A stretch of 64,000 nt of DNA from Trema orientale (Eukaryota > Streptophyta > Magnoliopsida > Rosales > Cannabaceae). The stretch covers positions 109,558 through 173,557 of the forward strand of contig JXTC01000437.1 in NCBI GenBank assembly GCA_002914845.1, in the 5' to 3' direction. Below the pieces are notes generated by a model. It saw only the letters and a list, made by a program, of their open reading frames with translations, was not told the origin of the DNA and did not search any database. Within the stretch, counting starts at the first letter, position 1. Every line of letters starts with the position of its first letter. A program made the position numbers and the translations under genes. Of this stretch, positions 1 to 10,349 are shown piece after piece.

Positions 1-665
1 TGGTTATACCAAATTGGTTTCCAACCGCAATTAGAAACAAATCTGGTTACTAGGAAATCAAATTATTCTGCTACGTGGAAACTAAACTGGTTTTCAAGAA
101 ATCTTTGTGATTGACTTAGCTATAGGACATTCTGCTGAAAGAAAACCAAACTGGTTTCCTATGATTTACTTAGCTACAGGACATTCTGTTAAAAGGAAAC
201 CAAATTAGTTTTCTGAAAACTATTGTGTTTTTCCGTAATTTACTTACATACAGGGCATTCTACTAAAATGAAACCAAACTAATTTCTTAGAAACCTTTGT
301 GGTTTTCTATAATTTACTTACATACGTGACATTCTGTAAAAAGAAACTAAACTGGTTTTAAGGAAACTTTTTTGGTTTCCAATGATTTACTTACATATAG
401 AATGTTCTGCTAAAAGGAAACCAAACTGGTTTCTAAGAAACTTTTATAGTTTCCTGTGATTTACTTATGTACATAGCACTCTGCTAAAAGAAAATCAAAA
501 GAGATTCCAAGAAATTTTTGTAGTTACCTGTGATGGCATTCCACTAAAAGGAAACCAAACTGGTTTATAAGAAATCTTTATGGTTCCCTGTGATTTACTT
601 ACGTATAGGATATTCTGCTAAAAGGAAACCAAACTAGTTTTTAGATACCGTTGTTGTTTCCTGTA
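1..665. repeat. Degenerate tandem repeat, ~74-bp period
   Basis: About eight imperfect units. Each contains a segment like GATTTACTTACATACAGG, then ACATTCTGCTAAAAGG, then AAACCAAACTGGTTT. The GATTTACTTA-type landmark falls near 161, 235, 310, 382, 457 and 590, so the spacing is 72-75 bp except where a unit has an internal deletion. AAACCA...TGGTTT makes a small dyad in every unit. The array is cut by the left window edge, so its full length is unknown. No coding potential is visible. Confidence 0.8.
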
Positions 666-921
666 AAAAAAAATGGCTTATTTACTAAAATGTCACAACA
701 TTTTCTAGCTCTTAAAATATTTAGAAAAATGCCCTGAAAGGTCGTAGGAATTTTTATTACTTTTGAAAGGTCGTAAATTTGGTAATATATTTTGAAAAAT
801 AGGTATAAGTGTCCAAAGCCTTTTTTTTTAGGGGGAAAAAGAATTCATTTATTAGAAGCAGGAGGCTTCTAAAATTACATCATAAAAAATATATTTAGGA
901 GTTTCTCTTATCCAAAAGGAA

Positions 922-1239
922 CTAACAGTATATCTTAAAGCCAAAAAAAGCTAAGATATGAGCAATTTTATTCCCATCTCTAAGAATGAAATTGCAAACA
1001 ACATTTCCTAACAAAGATAAATGGACAAGAATGTCAGAAATAATAGGACCATCCAAAGAGAGCAAATCTTTAGAATGTATAGCAACAATCACAATCTTTG
1101 CATCACTCTCAATCTCAGAAACAACAAGATCATGATCAAGAGCAAATTCCACGCCTTCGCAAATAGCCATACATTCAGCACTACGAGCACTGAAGTGACC
1201 ACAAACTCTTATAGCATAAGCACCTTTAACCTGCCCCAA
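922..1239 (-). pseudogene. RNase H-like (RVT_3-type) domain fragment
   Basis: The minus-strand frame encodes about 105 residues resembling the RNase H-like domain found in plant LINE-derived and stand-alone proteins. It has an alanine-glutamate motif in 'SAECMAI', an acidic 'EIESDAKIVI' strand, 'IISDILVHL' and the C-terminal 'NKIAHILA' (family pattern N-x-x-AH-x-LA). The open frame begins at a TTG, not an ATG, and no upstream zinc-finger or reverse transcriptase is visible, so I treat it as a remnant. The family attribution rests on motif recognition only. Confidence 0.65.
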
Positions 1240-1733
1240 TTAGGTTGGTAATTTTAACACGACTTGAAATCTGCACATCTAGTTGATAAGCTTGACACTA
1301 AATTTACTCGAATTGACATGATCAATTATTTTTTTTATCAAAATATTTTATGAAATATTAAATAATTATTTCATAAATATTTCTTAAATGAATTTCTTGT
1401 AAATAAAATAAAAAATAATAAACTAATGAGCTAATTTATTATTTTAATAAAGTAAAACTAAAGTGCAAAAAATTAATTAAATGAATAATTATAATATTTA
1501 GAAATATCATGACATGTCAATTTGAATAACATTTTTATTAAACAGGTAACCTATAAGTAATACAAAACTCACATGATGTAAACGGATAAGTATGAAATGA
1601 CATTAATTGCCAGCCTTAAAAAAAAATTGCCCAAGACAAACGAAGTACACCAAGCAACTGAAACTAATTGACAGATAAATAGTAAATCTAAGTCAAAATC
1701 GGTAAAGGATAAGGAAGAAGATGAAAAAACAAG
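1240..1733. other. AT-rich intergenic stretch, nothing recognised
   Basis: Low-complexity AT-rich DNA with no convincing reading frame or repeat boundary. The last bases before 1734 form one side of a probable 9-bp target-site duplication. Confidence 0.6.
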
Positions 1734-2717
1734 GGCGGTTCTATTGCCACACCTTAGTCTACTCTCCCCACACATTTACTAAAAAAACACCTCGTTAAAA
1801 ATTTTAAATCTAATTATTACTAATTATACCTCCTTATTTTTCCAAAAGAGCCCCTAAACCATCTTTTCCCACCCATCTTTCCATTTATATAAAAACTGAA
1901 ATAAAAAAAAAAAGAATGTAATTGAACAGATGTTGCATCCAATTAGTAGCTCGAAAATTTTACCCAGATATTCTGAAATACGAGATCTGCAAATTCAATT
2001 TAGAATAGATTCATATCCATCAAATTTTTGAAGTAAATAATTTACTGGAGAAATATTATGTCAAAATGCATCATGATAACTTAGTTTTTGTCTTTCTTTT
2101 TGTCTCCTACTTAACCTGAGTTATCTATAAGTTGAAACAACCCAGAATTCATCTTACCCAAAAAAAAAAAAAAAATCATTTATTCATTCAAACGCTTTAG
2201 GTAATTATCAACTTATGTTAATATTGAGTCTATGAATCTATCTACATATTTTTAGACGGATAGTAATATAAGAAAGTTCTAGAAAAAAAAAAACTACTAA
2301 ATAATCGATCAACTTTTTTTTTTGATAGTTTTGCTGTCCTATTTTCCCCCCTCAATTGATATCATATTTATATATATTTTATTTACTCAATTTTCTTTTA
2401 ATAAATTATTTACTCTGTTTTGTTTATGTTTTGACGATCAAGAAAATCATTGGAGTCTATCAAATTTTTCATTGAAGTATTGTTTTGAAGCTTCTTGTCA
2501 AGTTCTCCAATTTTCGCAATAATCAATGATGAATAGAATGGTGTTTACAATGAGGTGTGTTAAAAATTCTTTAATTTTAATGTGTGTATGAAGAGAAGAT
2601 GATTTTTCTACACTTATGTACACAAATGTAATTTTATTTGGGTTTCTTGTGGTAACTAAAAAAATCTTTTAGAAAGAGTGTGGGGAGAGTAGACAAAGGG
2701 GTGGCAATAGACTCACC
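1734..2717. mobile_element. Non-autonomous TIR element, Mutator-like
   Basis: About 984 bp bounded by ~50-bp terminal inverted repeats. Both ends share TCTATTGCCAC and, further in, GTCTACTCTCCCCACAC, aligned without gaps. The flanks carry AAAAACAAG (1725-1733) and AAAAACAAT (2718-2726), a 9-bp duplication with one mismatch, which fits Mutator-like elements. The flanks are A-rich, so this duplication is only moderate evidence. The interior is AT-rich and encodes no transposase, so the element would need a partner elsewhere in the genome. Confidence 0.75.
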
Positions 2718-3066
2718 AAAAACAATTGAAGGAAAAAATGTTAATAAACTCAAAAGTTGTTGGATTATGTGGTGGCGCAAGTGAGGCAAGCAACAACTAT
2801 CAATAACGGAATGAGATCATCTGTCTTGTTTAGCTGTCCCATTTACTGTCTCCTTTATTATTAAGTTGCCACATATACTCCAAAGCAATATCTCATTAAG
2901 CCTCATTTGGTAAAACAACAGAAAGCAGGAAAAAAAAAGAATAATTAAACTCGGATTCAAGAAGGCGAAGAAGAAACCAAAAGAATGAAGAATTACAGGA
3001 GGCTTTCGAGTTTCAACGAATGTAAAGAAATTTGCCAAGTAGATATATATATATAATATATAAATA
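2718..3066. other. Spacer between two transposable elements
   Basis: AT-rich sequence with no supported gene. The short open frames here show no recognisable domain. It ends in a TATA-rich run that supplies the target site of the next element. Confidence 0.5.
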
Positions 3067-3309
3067 AGGGTACCAATCCAATAGGTATTTTTTTTTTACC
3101 TATACATAGGTATCAATTTGGCCAATGAAAATTTTTTATGTATATTTTTTAATTATAAAAAGTAGGAGAGAGAAATAGTATTAATGATGCACGTCTTTTC
3201 ATACACTTCATTATAACCGTTGGATCACCATTAAATGATAATCCAACGGCTAAAAAAAAAATACCTACACATATGTAAAAAAAAAAAAATACCTACTGGA
3301 TTGGCAACT
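3067..3309. mobile_element. MITE family A, copy 1 (243 bp)
   Basis: The ends are inverted: the left reads AGGGTACCAATCCAATAGGT and the right, reverse-complemented, AGTTGCCAATCCAGTAGGT. Both are followed by poly-T and ACCTA(T/C)-type blocks. TATAAATA flanks both sides (3059-3066 and 3310-3317). An internal dyad, CCGTTGGAT...ATCCAACGG, lies near 3227-3251. Related sequences occur at 43153-43433 (inverted) and 59113-59288 (truncated), confirming a repeated family. No coding capacity. Confidence 0.85.
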
Positions 3310-3640
3310 TATAAATATATATAATAGAAAATATTTATTAATCTAAGTATTTTTGTCTTTGCCTGCCTAATGAGTTTTTTTCTCTACCTAATGAGTTTTT
3401 ATTAAAAGATTAAGATATCACGGAAATCATATAAAGACAATTCCTATTTAATATAGCTATTTGTGCAAGCTGCTTTTTGTATGGATAGTGTATTAATATT
3501 ATAATATACGATAGCTACCGTATATTTTATTGTCGCGAATTACTAAATTTATCAGAGTGATCCACAAACGTTGAAAACATCTCTTTTGCTTACCCCTATG
3601 CCAAAACCAAAGCTCTCAGTTTCTATTGATTAATATTACA
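3310..3640. other. AT-rich spacer, nothing recognised
   Basis: No reading frame, repeat or RNA gene could be supported here. Confidence 0.5.
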
Positions 3641-4703
3641 AGGGATAATATAAAAAAGAACCCACCACTTTTAGCTTTTTATAAAGAAAAAGCCAACGTA
3701 TTTTTATTAATATCAAATAGGATTTTTAGCATGATTAGCCCTTACATTATTCAGGATTGACAAAATAGTTTGTGAGTTATTTTTTTTTGCAATTAAGTCC
3801 TTATGTTCTAAAAATCTTGACAATCAATTTCTTTTTATAAGTAATTGTTAAAATATTGGATGAAATTGAGCATTTTTAAGTCACATATATAGTTTTTGAA
3901 GGTTAAAATCAATATTTTACTAGTACTAGTTGGAATAAGAAAAAAATAACTAAAAATTAATTACAATTAACAACATAATTTAACAAATTTTAAAAAATAA
4001 AAATTTCAAAATTTTAAAATTTCTCTTAAAACTTCTTTTTATTTTCCTTCCAAACTAATTAGAGTTATTGAAATACTAATTTCTTTTGCTTAAACATATT
4101 TAATTTCATAAAAATTTTAACATTAACAAGCAAAAAGGACTTAATTGCTAAAGTTTTTAAAACTTAAGAACTTAATTATCAAAAAAATAATTTAGATACT
4201 ATCTTGCTAATCTGCGAATAACGTAGGAGCCAACTATGCCAAAAATCCTATTAAATAAAACCTTCTATTTGTGTTTTATTTTTTTAATTTTATCAGATTC
4301 ACATATATAGTCAAAATTGAAGTTTAAAACTATTACAAAATCATCTTTATTCTTTAAAATTGTCTAATAGTATCCACAAAAATAGCAAGAAGGCAACCAT
4401 CTAGACCGAAAAATTATCTATAATCTTTGAGAAATCCAACAGTAACAACTTTTAAACATACAAAAATTCTTTTTTTTTTTTTTTAATTCTGTAATCTGAA
4501 TTTTAAAAGTTAAAAACATTCACTTTCAACAATTTTAACTCTAATTTTGACTATACATGTGGATCTGGTGAAATTTGATAATAAAAAAATGCAAATAGAA
4601 GATTTTATTTGATATTAGTGAAAAGACGTGAGTTTTTTTTGATACAAGGCTAAAAGTGGTGAGATTTATTTATTTATTTTTTTTTGTGTGTTGGTATTAG
4701 CCC
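3641..4703. mobile_element. MITE family B, copy 1, interrupted by a second element
   Basis: The ends AGGGATAATAT and (reverse complement) AGGGCTAATACC are followed by matching subterminal blocks reading CACCACTTTTAGC on both sides. The internal stretch 4262-4680 matches 8025-8350, giving a second family member. Copy 1 is larger than copy 2 mainly because of the nested 529-bp element at 3720-4248. Confidence 0.75.
3720..4248. mobile_element. MITE nested inside MITE B
   Basis: A 529-bp element with long inverted termini (about 90 bp). The left begins GGATTTTTAGCATGATTAGC and the reverse-complemented right begins GGATTTTTGGCATAGTTGGC. It is flanked by TATCAAATA (3711-3719) and TATTAAATA (4249-4257), a 9-bp duplication with one mismatch, as produced by Mutator-type transposases. 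Non-coding. Confidence 0.85.
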
Positions 4704-5885
4704 TATTGCAAGTGAGTCTTGAACGAGCCCCTCAAAAGCATTGATGCAAATTACTATCGAGAAGTACATATTTTTATCAATAAAGATTTTTATCACGAGT
4801 TACGAGCCCATTCCGAATTATGTGGTTGAATGTTAGCCTTATACTTCTCTGTGTGTGCCTTAATAGTTGTGACCATTCACATATCACAAGAGACCTGTGA
4901 TAAGCTTACGACTCGGATAAATTGCAATGCTCTATTTTCATTAAACAGTGTATGTAGATCATATTAGCGAGGCTTTTGCAATTAACTGGTCTTACTATAT
5001 TCCTTGTTTCCCATTTTTTTTAGTGAATTCTCATTGCTTGTTTCCTATTTCCATTAAACATGTTGTAGAAATTTACAATCTTACAAATACATATTACAAA
5101 TAAATAGTGAAAAAAAGAAAAACATATTAAAAAAATTACATTACGGTGCACCGTGCAGTTTGACCTGCATACAATTTTCCTTCAGTGATTTAAGGATTAT
5201 ATCAACAAGCAAACGTTAAAAAAAAAAATTGCTGCAGTTTGACCTGCATATAATAATATAATATTGATTTTCCTTCAGTGATTTTAAGAATTATATCTAC
5301 AAGCATACGTAAAAAAAATTGCAAGGACAATGAGTGAAGGGCGGTCGGAGGTGTGCTTTGTTTTTAATTATTTTTATTTTTAACATCCTATTAATATTCA
5401 AGGCGCAAATCTAACCTTTTCAAAATGAACGGGTGTCAAATTGTTTATCAAACTTTTGATTATTTGGTGATGTAATATTTAATTTTTGTGGAATATAATT
5501 CGTAATGATCTTAAGTAACTATTTGAAATTAACAAATTTACTGTGACATCCTTTCTTCATTGTGTACTGTCACATTTTTTTTTAAAGGATACTGTGACAT
5601 TCTTTGAAAAGAGAATTTCATTAACAAATAGAAATAGATACATGCTGCATCACTCTTTCCATTTTTTTTTTTTTTTTTAAAAGAAACTATCTTTAAAATC
5701 TAAAGTACAGCATTTTTTTTTTCTTTTTGGGTTCACATATATTAATAATTTCTGTCTAGAAGACTAGAACTCATATTTATTTAACCGCCAAATATTATTA
5801 TAGACACTTAATGGTAATGTCCATACACATCACCTGAGATCAATACTAGTTAGTATTGATTCAATTATTATACTTGTTTCCACTT
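4704..5885. other. UGT 3' flank; AT-rich, holds a short direct duplication
   Basis: No gene is supported. A direct repeat of about 85 bp lies at ~5157-5237 and ~5238-5320. Each copy contains GTTTGACCTGCATA, TTTTCCTTCAGTGATTT and ATTATATC(A/T)ACAAGCA. The segment nearest 5886 should contain the UGT 3' UTR. On the minus strand an AAATAAATA block near 5772-5781, about 105 nt past the stop, could serve as a poly(A) near-upstream element. Confidence 0.5.
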
Positions 5886-7331
5886 TTAATTTCTAGTAGC
5901 CGTTAATTCCTCAACTAAGGCTCTGAATGACTCTTGTGATGATCCATTTTCCATCAAAGTCATCCTACTCGTCTCTCGCATTCGTTTTACCTTTTCCCTA
6001 ACCTCATTATCAACCTCCATCAAATCTTTGACCCCCTTCTCCACTTCTTCAGCCAAAACCAAATTGCTCCCCTCCCTATAATCAAGTCTAATTTTCACAC
6101 CTAACCCTAATTCCTCCACCATCTCGAAGGCGTTCATTTGTTGCTCGGCAAAGATTGGCCAAGTGGCAATGGGTACACCGTGCCACAAGCTCTCCAAGAT
6201 CGAGTTCCAACCACAATGCGAAACGAACCCTCCGACCGCTTGGTGGGCCAAGATTGTCACTTGTGGGGCCCACCCGCACACCAAGCCCATCCCGGAAGTC
6301 CGTTCCAAGAATCCTCTCGGTAATACTTCGTCGAAATTCACATAGTCGCTGGGGATCCCTAACTTACTCTTGGGTGGTTCACGTAGTGTCCATAAGAACC
6401 GATATCCAGCTCGTTCGAGTCCAACTGCTATCTCTCTCACTTGAGGGCCGGTAAGACTTCTCATACTGCCGAAGCACAAGAACACCACTGAAGACGCAGG
6501 CTGGTTGTCGAGCCATTTGAGGACCCTCTCGTACTGGGCCCTTTCCGGATGCCATTGGGCCGGCCCATTAATGTCGATAACTGGCCCAATAGGGAAAACC
6601 TTAGGCACCCCACTCTTTCTGAGTGAGTCCAATGCATATGGCTCAAGCTCTCTAAACGTATTTATAACAATACCCTTAGTCTCAGTGTACCTTCGCGCAT
6701 GGTATAAGTACCAGGAGTACCCGTCTCTCCGCTTTAGCACCGTCGTTGGAAGCACATTCCAAGGCAATGGGTTGGCAAAACTCGGTAATCTCAACTCATG
6801 AGTGACCGAGTCAGAGCTGAGTTGGGGATCAAGGACCTGAAGCTCAAGCATGAAGCCGAGAAAAGTAGCCGGCGACGCATAGAAGAGGTAGCATGGAACG
6901 CCGAGGTCCCCCGCTAAGTCGATCATGGACGTGCAAAACATGTCAACGAATAGCGCGGCGACTCGGCCTGAGTTGGAGTCTGACTCAGCTGAGTGAAGGT
7001 CTTCAATGGCACGCTTGACGTGGGGCTTTTGCTTTTCTACGAGAAGTGATATGTGGCCGATCTCGGAGGAGGGGAGCTGATCAGGCGAGGGCAGGTCCAC
7101 CGGAGGCAGGTGGAGGAATCGGATATTTGGAACGGCGTTGGGGAGTGATTGGACGAAGGTGTTGACCAAGGGTCGCTGAGGCAGGGGGATGATGAAAACG
7201 GTTGCAGAGAATAAGCCAGGACGGTGATTGAGTAGGCGTTGTGCAAATTGAACTGTGGGGACTAAGTTCCCAATTTCTGGGTTTGATAGGAAAAACACGT
7301 GATTATGGGAATGGGATTTTGTGCTCATCAT
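5886..7331 (-). CDS. UDP-glycosyltransferase, UGT71-like (family 1), catalytic His replaced by Asn
   Basis: Encodes a soluble family-1 UGT of 481 residues without introns, the usual length for UGT71 enzymes, which glucosylate flavonoids, phenolics and terpenoids in the cytosol. The start is the ATG at 7331: the open frame extends 42 codons further upstream but contains no ATG there, only a GTG at 7457. The Asp of the catalytic dyad is at residue 130 ('LFVDMFC'), the glycine strand is 'VFLCFGSM' (283-290), and the 44-residue PSPG sugar-donor box spans 354-397, from WAPQ to the final Gln typical of UDP-glucose users, with HCGWNS at 372-377. The anomaly is residue 22: where UGT71 proteins read G-I-G-H-L, with His as the catalytic base, this reads 'EIGNLVP' (codon AAC, 7266-7268). 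The gene therefore looks structurally intact but may be catalytically impaired or changed. The subfamily is inferred from the family pattern; the acceptor is unknown. Confidence 0.93.
   Translation of the reverse strand: MMSTKSHSHNHVFFLSNPEIGNLVPTVQFAQRLLNHRPGLFSATVFIIPLPQRPLVNTFVQSLPNAVPNIRFLHLPPVDLPSPDQLPSSEIGHISLLVEKQKPHVKRAIEDLHSAESDSNSGRVAALFVDMFCTSMIDLAGDLGVPCYLFYASPATFLGFMLELQVLDPQLSSDSVTHELRLPSFANPLPWNVLPTTVLKRRDGYSWYLYHARRYTETKGIVINTFRELEPYALDSLRKSGVPKVFPIGPVIDINGPAQWHPERAQYERVLKWLDNQPASSVVFLCFGSMRSLTGPQVREIAVGLERAGYRFLWTLREPPKSKLGIPSDYVNFDEVLPRGFLERTSGMGLVCGWAPQVTILAHQAVGGFVSHCGWNSILESLWHGVPIATWPIFAEQQMNAFEMVEELGLGVKIRLDYREGSNLVLAEEVEKGVKDLMEVDNEVREKVKRMRETSRMTLMENGSSQESFRALVEELTATRN
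6141..6272 (-). other. PSPG nucleotide-sugar binding box of the UGT
   Basis: Residues 354-397 of the UGT. The first residue is Trp, then AP-Q, the H-C-G-W-N-S core and E-Q-Q at the end. All positions that contact UDP-sugar in plant UGTs appear conserved, and the terminal Gln favours UDP-glucose. This argues that selection on the fold acted until recently. Confidence 0.9.
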
Positions 7332-7463
7332 CACTGGAAAAGATTTTTCAAATCTTGCTGTGGATTTTGTTTGAGGCAATAATACTACAAGCAATAACAA
7401 ATGAAGAAAGAGGGAAAACGAGACTGTGACTAAATTGACAAGACCAACCAAAGCCACTAACGA

Positions 7464-7499
7464 TTAAACGACAAAAAAGCAAGAGATCGAGGTAGCCAT
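7464..7499 (-). other. Possible 11-codon upstream ORF in the UGT leader
   Basis: On the minus strand an ATG at 7499 opens 11 codons (MATSISCFFVV) and stops with TAA at 7466-7464, in the same frame as the UGT. It lies just downstream of the predicted TATA box. If transcription starts near 7505-7515, ribosomes would meet this uORF before the main ATG at 7331. The hydrophobic open stretch between the uORF stop and the UGT ATG has no ATG. Whether the uORF is translated cannot be told from sequence. Confidence 0.35.
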
Positions 7500-7533
7500 T
7501 CGAATGGGAGGGAATGAGGTTGGGAAAGGAATG

Positions 7534-7544
7534 CTTTATTTATG
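7534..7544 (-). promoter_or_regulatory. Candidate TATA box of the UGT gene
   Basis: The minus strand reads GCATAAATAAAGC, a good plant TATA element about 200 bp upstream of the UGT ATG. It would give a leader of roughly 180 nt. AT-rich DNA makes chance matches common, so this is tentative. Confidence 0.4.
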
Positions 7545-7796
7545 CAAGTGACCCAGAATAATGCAAGAACTACAAATTCAATGGAGAGACGTATAAGAGT
7601 TGGAGTCCTTGGGGATCGATTTTTTATGTTATTGTGGAAAGAGAGACCGGCAGCCAGCTGGTACCCGCTGGGCTACGAGTGACTTCAGTAATTGGTCAAT
7701 TAAAGCAGAAAATTGCGCGCTACAATACAAAAATATCCGAGTGATCAGGAGCTTTGGTCATATGTTTATTATTACAATAAAGTGGGACCGGGTTTA

Positions 7797-7886
7797 GTTT
7801 GTATTCATTGCTAGTTGATACTTGTCAACAGAGAAAAGGTTGGTTTGTATTCATTGCTAGTTGATACTTGTCAACAAAGAAAAGAA
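7797..7886. repeat. 46-bp tandem duplication upstream of the UGT
   Basis: Two adjacent near-identical copies (7797-7842 and 7843-7886) beginning GTTTGTATTCATTGCTAGTT and containing TTGATACTTGTCAACA. The inner TTGATACTTGTCAA is itself a near-palindrome. Located about 465 bp upstream of the UGT start codon. Confidence 0.85.
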
Positions 7887-7934
7887 TCGTGTTACTTACC
7901 AAGAATGTGGACAAGAATCTCCTAATTAAATAAG

Positions 7935-8366
7935 GGATAATATCATAAAAAAAAAAAAACCATCATTTTTAACTTTTTAGTAAAAAAAAAATGCATTTTT
8001 CGTTAATAACAAATGTTTGTATTTTTTTGTCAAATCCCACCAGATTTATATGAATTTATATATACAGTCAAAATTAGAGTTTAAAATTATTGCAGAATCA
8101 TCTTTATTCTTGAAAATCGTCTATTGATTTTCATAAAAATAGCTAAAAGACAACCGTATAAACCAAAAATAATCTGTAATATCTTAAGAATCTAATAGTT
8201 TCAGCTTTCAAACACACACACACATTCTTTCTTTCTTTTGAATCCTGTTATCTGATTTTAAAAGTTAAAAATAGAAATAGAAGATTTTATTTTATATTAG
8301 TAAAAAGAGATAGATTTCTTTGATAAATGACCCCAAAAGTTATGGGTTTATTTTTTGATATTATCC
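7935..8366. mobile_element. MITE family B, copy 2 (432 bp)
   Basis: Termini GGATAATATCA and TGATATTATCC are perfect inverted complements. The body (8025-8350) resembles the second half of copy 1 (4262-4690), sharing blocks such as ATATACAGTCAAAATT-type and AATCATCTTTATTCTT. Contains a short (CA)n and a (TTTC)n run. Non-coding; lies in the UGT upstream flank. Confidence 0.8.
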
Positions 8367-8424
8367 GACAAAACTATCATAGGACCCCTTTATTTGGGTT
8401 GGGCTCACTACATAGGCATATAGT

Positions 8425-10344
8425 TGTTGGTTTTTTGAAACGATTTTCGCAGCGGAAGATTGGCCCAGGATCATTCAAAAAATTTTCTCAAAATAATTGA
8501 CTATATGAGTGCATAGTATTAATTCATAGCAAATAGAAATATACAAAGAGAATAGATCTAATACCTCTTGTAGCCTATCAACAGATCTTAGCTTTTGTGT
8601 CTTCTAAGCTACGATCTTCTAATTCAAGTCTCAAGCATAATTAGATGAACGTGTGGGCGTTGCGTAAAATTTCTTAAACTCATACTTTAGACACTTTTCT
8701 TTTTCTCTCTAGGTTATGGAGGTTCTGTAGAAAATAAGGGGCGCATTTGGTATAAAATTCGAATCACATTCTTCAAATTTAGAAACAACTTTTATATAAA
8801 AAGTTAGAAGGATAAAATATTTATCCTTCCAATTTTGTACATGAAAGTTATTTCTGAATTTGAAGAATATAATTTGAATCTTGTACCAAACGCATCCTAA
8901 TACGACGTATGTATTCTACTAGGGTTTTACCTTATATATATATAGTTATTAAACTATTTAACAAATAATTTATTAATCAAATTAATATATATAAAACTAA
9001 AAAAAAAAAAAAACGTGACTAGTTTTATTTAAAAAAAAAGTAAACTTATATATATATACACTTAATCTAATTAATTAATATATATATATATATATAAACT
9101 AGCATATAACTCACTCCTTCAAGAAAAAATATTTCACTTTGAGTCAGTTTCCTAATTTCTATTTATCTAATTATCTAATAATTAGATATTTTTAAATTCA
9201 AAATTTAAACAAATTAAGAAATTTATCTCTCCATAAATTTAAATTAATTAATTAATTAATTAATAAAAATTATTAATTATTGTAGACAAATAATTTATCT
9301 AGACAAAATATGCATAAACAAAAATAATGTAATATCTAGTACAATATTTGTAAGAGATGGAATTGGGGGACCTATGGACCTGTAATTCAAACTCTAATAA
9401 ATTATGACAATTACTTAAACTCTTTAATTAATTTGTATAATTTATTAATTCCAGTATTACTCCACTAAAAATCTAGAATTGCACTCTTTAAGTTATAGAA
9501 TTAATTTACTCAGAAAATATCGAGCAGTCCATCGATTTAATCATTATATGTAATTCAATCCTTCATAGATAATTCATAATTGGAGTTAGGTCATGTTCCA
9601 TTTACCTCTCCAATTACATCTTTATCCTTGTATATCATTAATTCCCCAATGAATAATTAATTTATAAATCTATTATAAATTGAGTACTCAAACTGTTCAA
9701 GTCCTGAATCAATACACAAGAGAATCATCTTTCTAACTTCCTAATAGAAAGAATGGATTCCACATCTGTAAGCTACATTCCTAGCCTCCTTTCTCATCAT
9801 GCTCCCAAGATACAAGTATTTCAGTCTGTTTAAGAAAACGAACCTTTAACAAATATATTAAAGAATATAATGTTATAAATAGGAGTCTATAACTACTCAG
9901 AATTAAGATTAATGTACATATGATTATCTAGTGATATTATTTGAACTCTTAACAGTTAATAAAATTTATGTGAGATTCAAATTATGTCTGATCTAGTCCT
10001 ATATAATCAAATTATATAAAGTACCTCTATTGTGATGTCAGCACATCAATAATCCAAATAAGACTATTACATTTTCAATGTTATAATGGACCGTACTAAT
10101 AATTTTTATTTAAAGATCCCAAATTTCAATTAATTATTACGGACTATATTTAGTTTATTATCCATAAATTTAATCCTCATGTATATAATACTTATATACT
10201 AAATTTGTAGTCACATAAATAAATTAGGGATTTTCTAATATTTAAAGATATACAAATTATGCACAAATTCAAATAGAAAAATGTCATTTTATTAATTCAG
10301 CAAATATCTAAAATATATATGCTTTTAGGGCATAAACCCTAACA
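8425..10344 (-). mobile_element. Solo LTR of a copia-type element, TSD ATAGT
   Basis: A 1,920-bp unit with TG...CA termini. Read on the minus strand it begins TGTTAGGGTTTATGCCCTA and ends in AACCAACA. It is flanked on both sides by ATAGT (8420-8424 and 10345-10349), a perfect 5-bp target-site duplication. No internal domain follows, so it is a solo LTR left by recombination between two LTRs. Ends of the TGTTAGGG/CCAACA kind and the size suggest Ty1/copia. A related fragment in the opposite orientation lies at ~43490-43790. It carries a nested Tourist-like MITE. Confidence 0.9.
8738..8897. mobile_element. Tourist-like MITE inside the solo LTR
   Basis: 160 bp with inverted ends GGGGCGCATTTGGTA and (reverse complement) GGATGCGTTTGGTAC. 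It is flanked by TAA at 8735-8737 and 8898-8900, the 3-bp target duplication of PIF/Harbinger elements. An internal dyad GGATAAAATATTTATCC lies at the centre. Inserted after the LTR itself. Confidence 0.85.
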
Positions 10345-10349
10345 ATAGT

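Noticed and set aside
1021..1251. Plus-strand 76-codon frame opposite the RNase H-like remnant.
   Set aside because: It is the complement of the recognised RNase H-like frame and has no family resemblance.
6088..7246. Several open frames on both strands within the UGT gene.
   Set aside because: They overlap the well-supported UGT frame and result from its higher GC content.
7332..7457. A 523-residue UGT with an N-terminal membrane anchor, starting at 7457.
   Set aside because: The codon at 7457 is GTG and no ATG occurs in that frame until 7331; nuclear plant genes normally start at ATG, and the ATG-started protein has normal UGT length.
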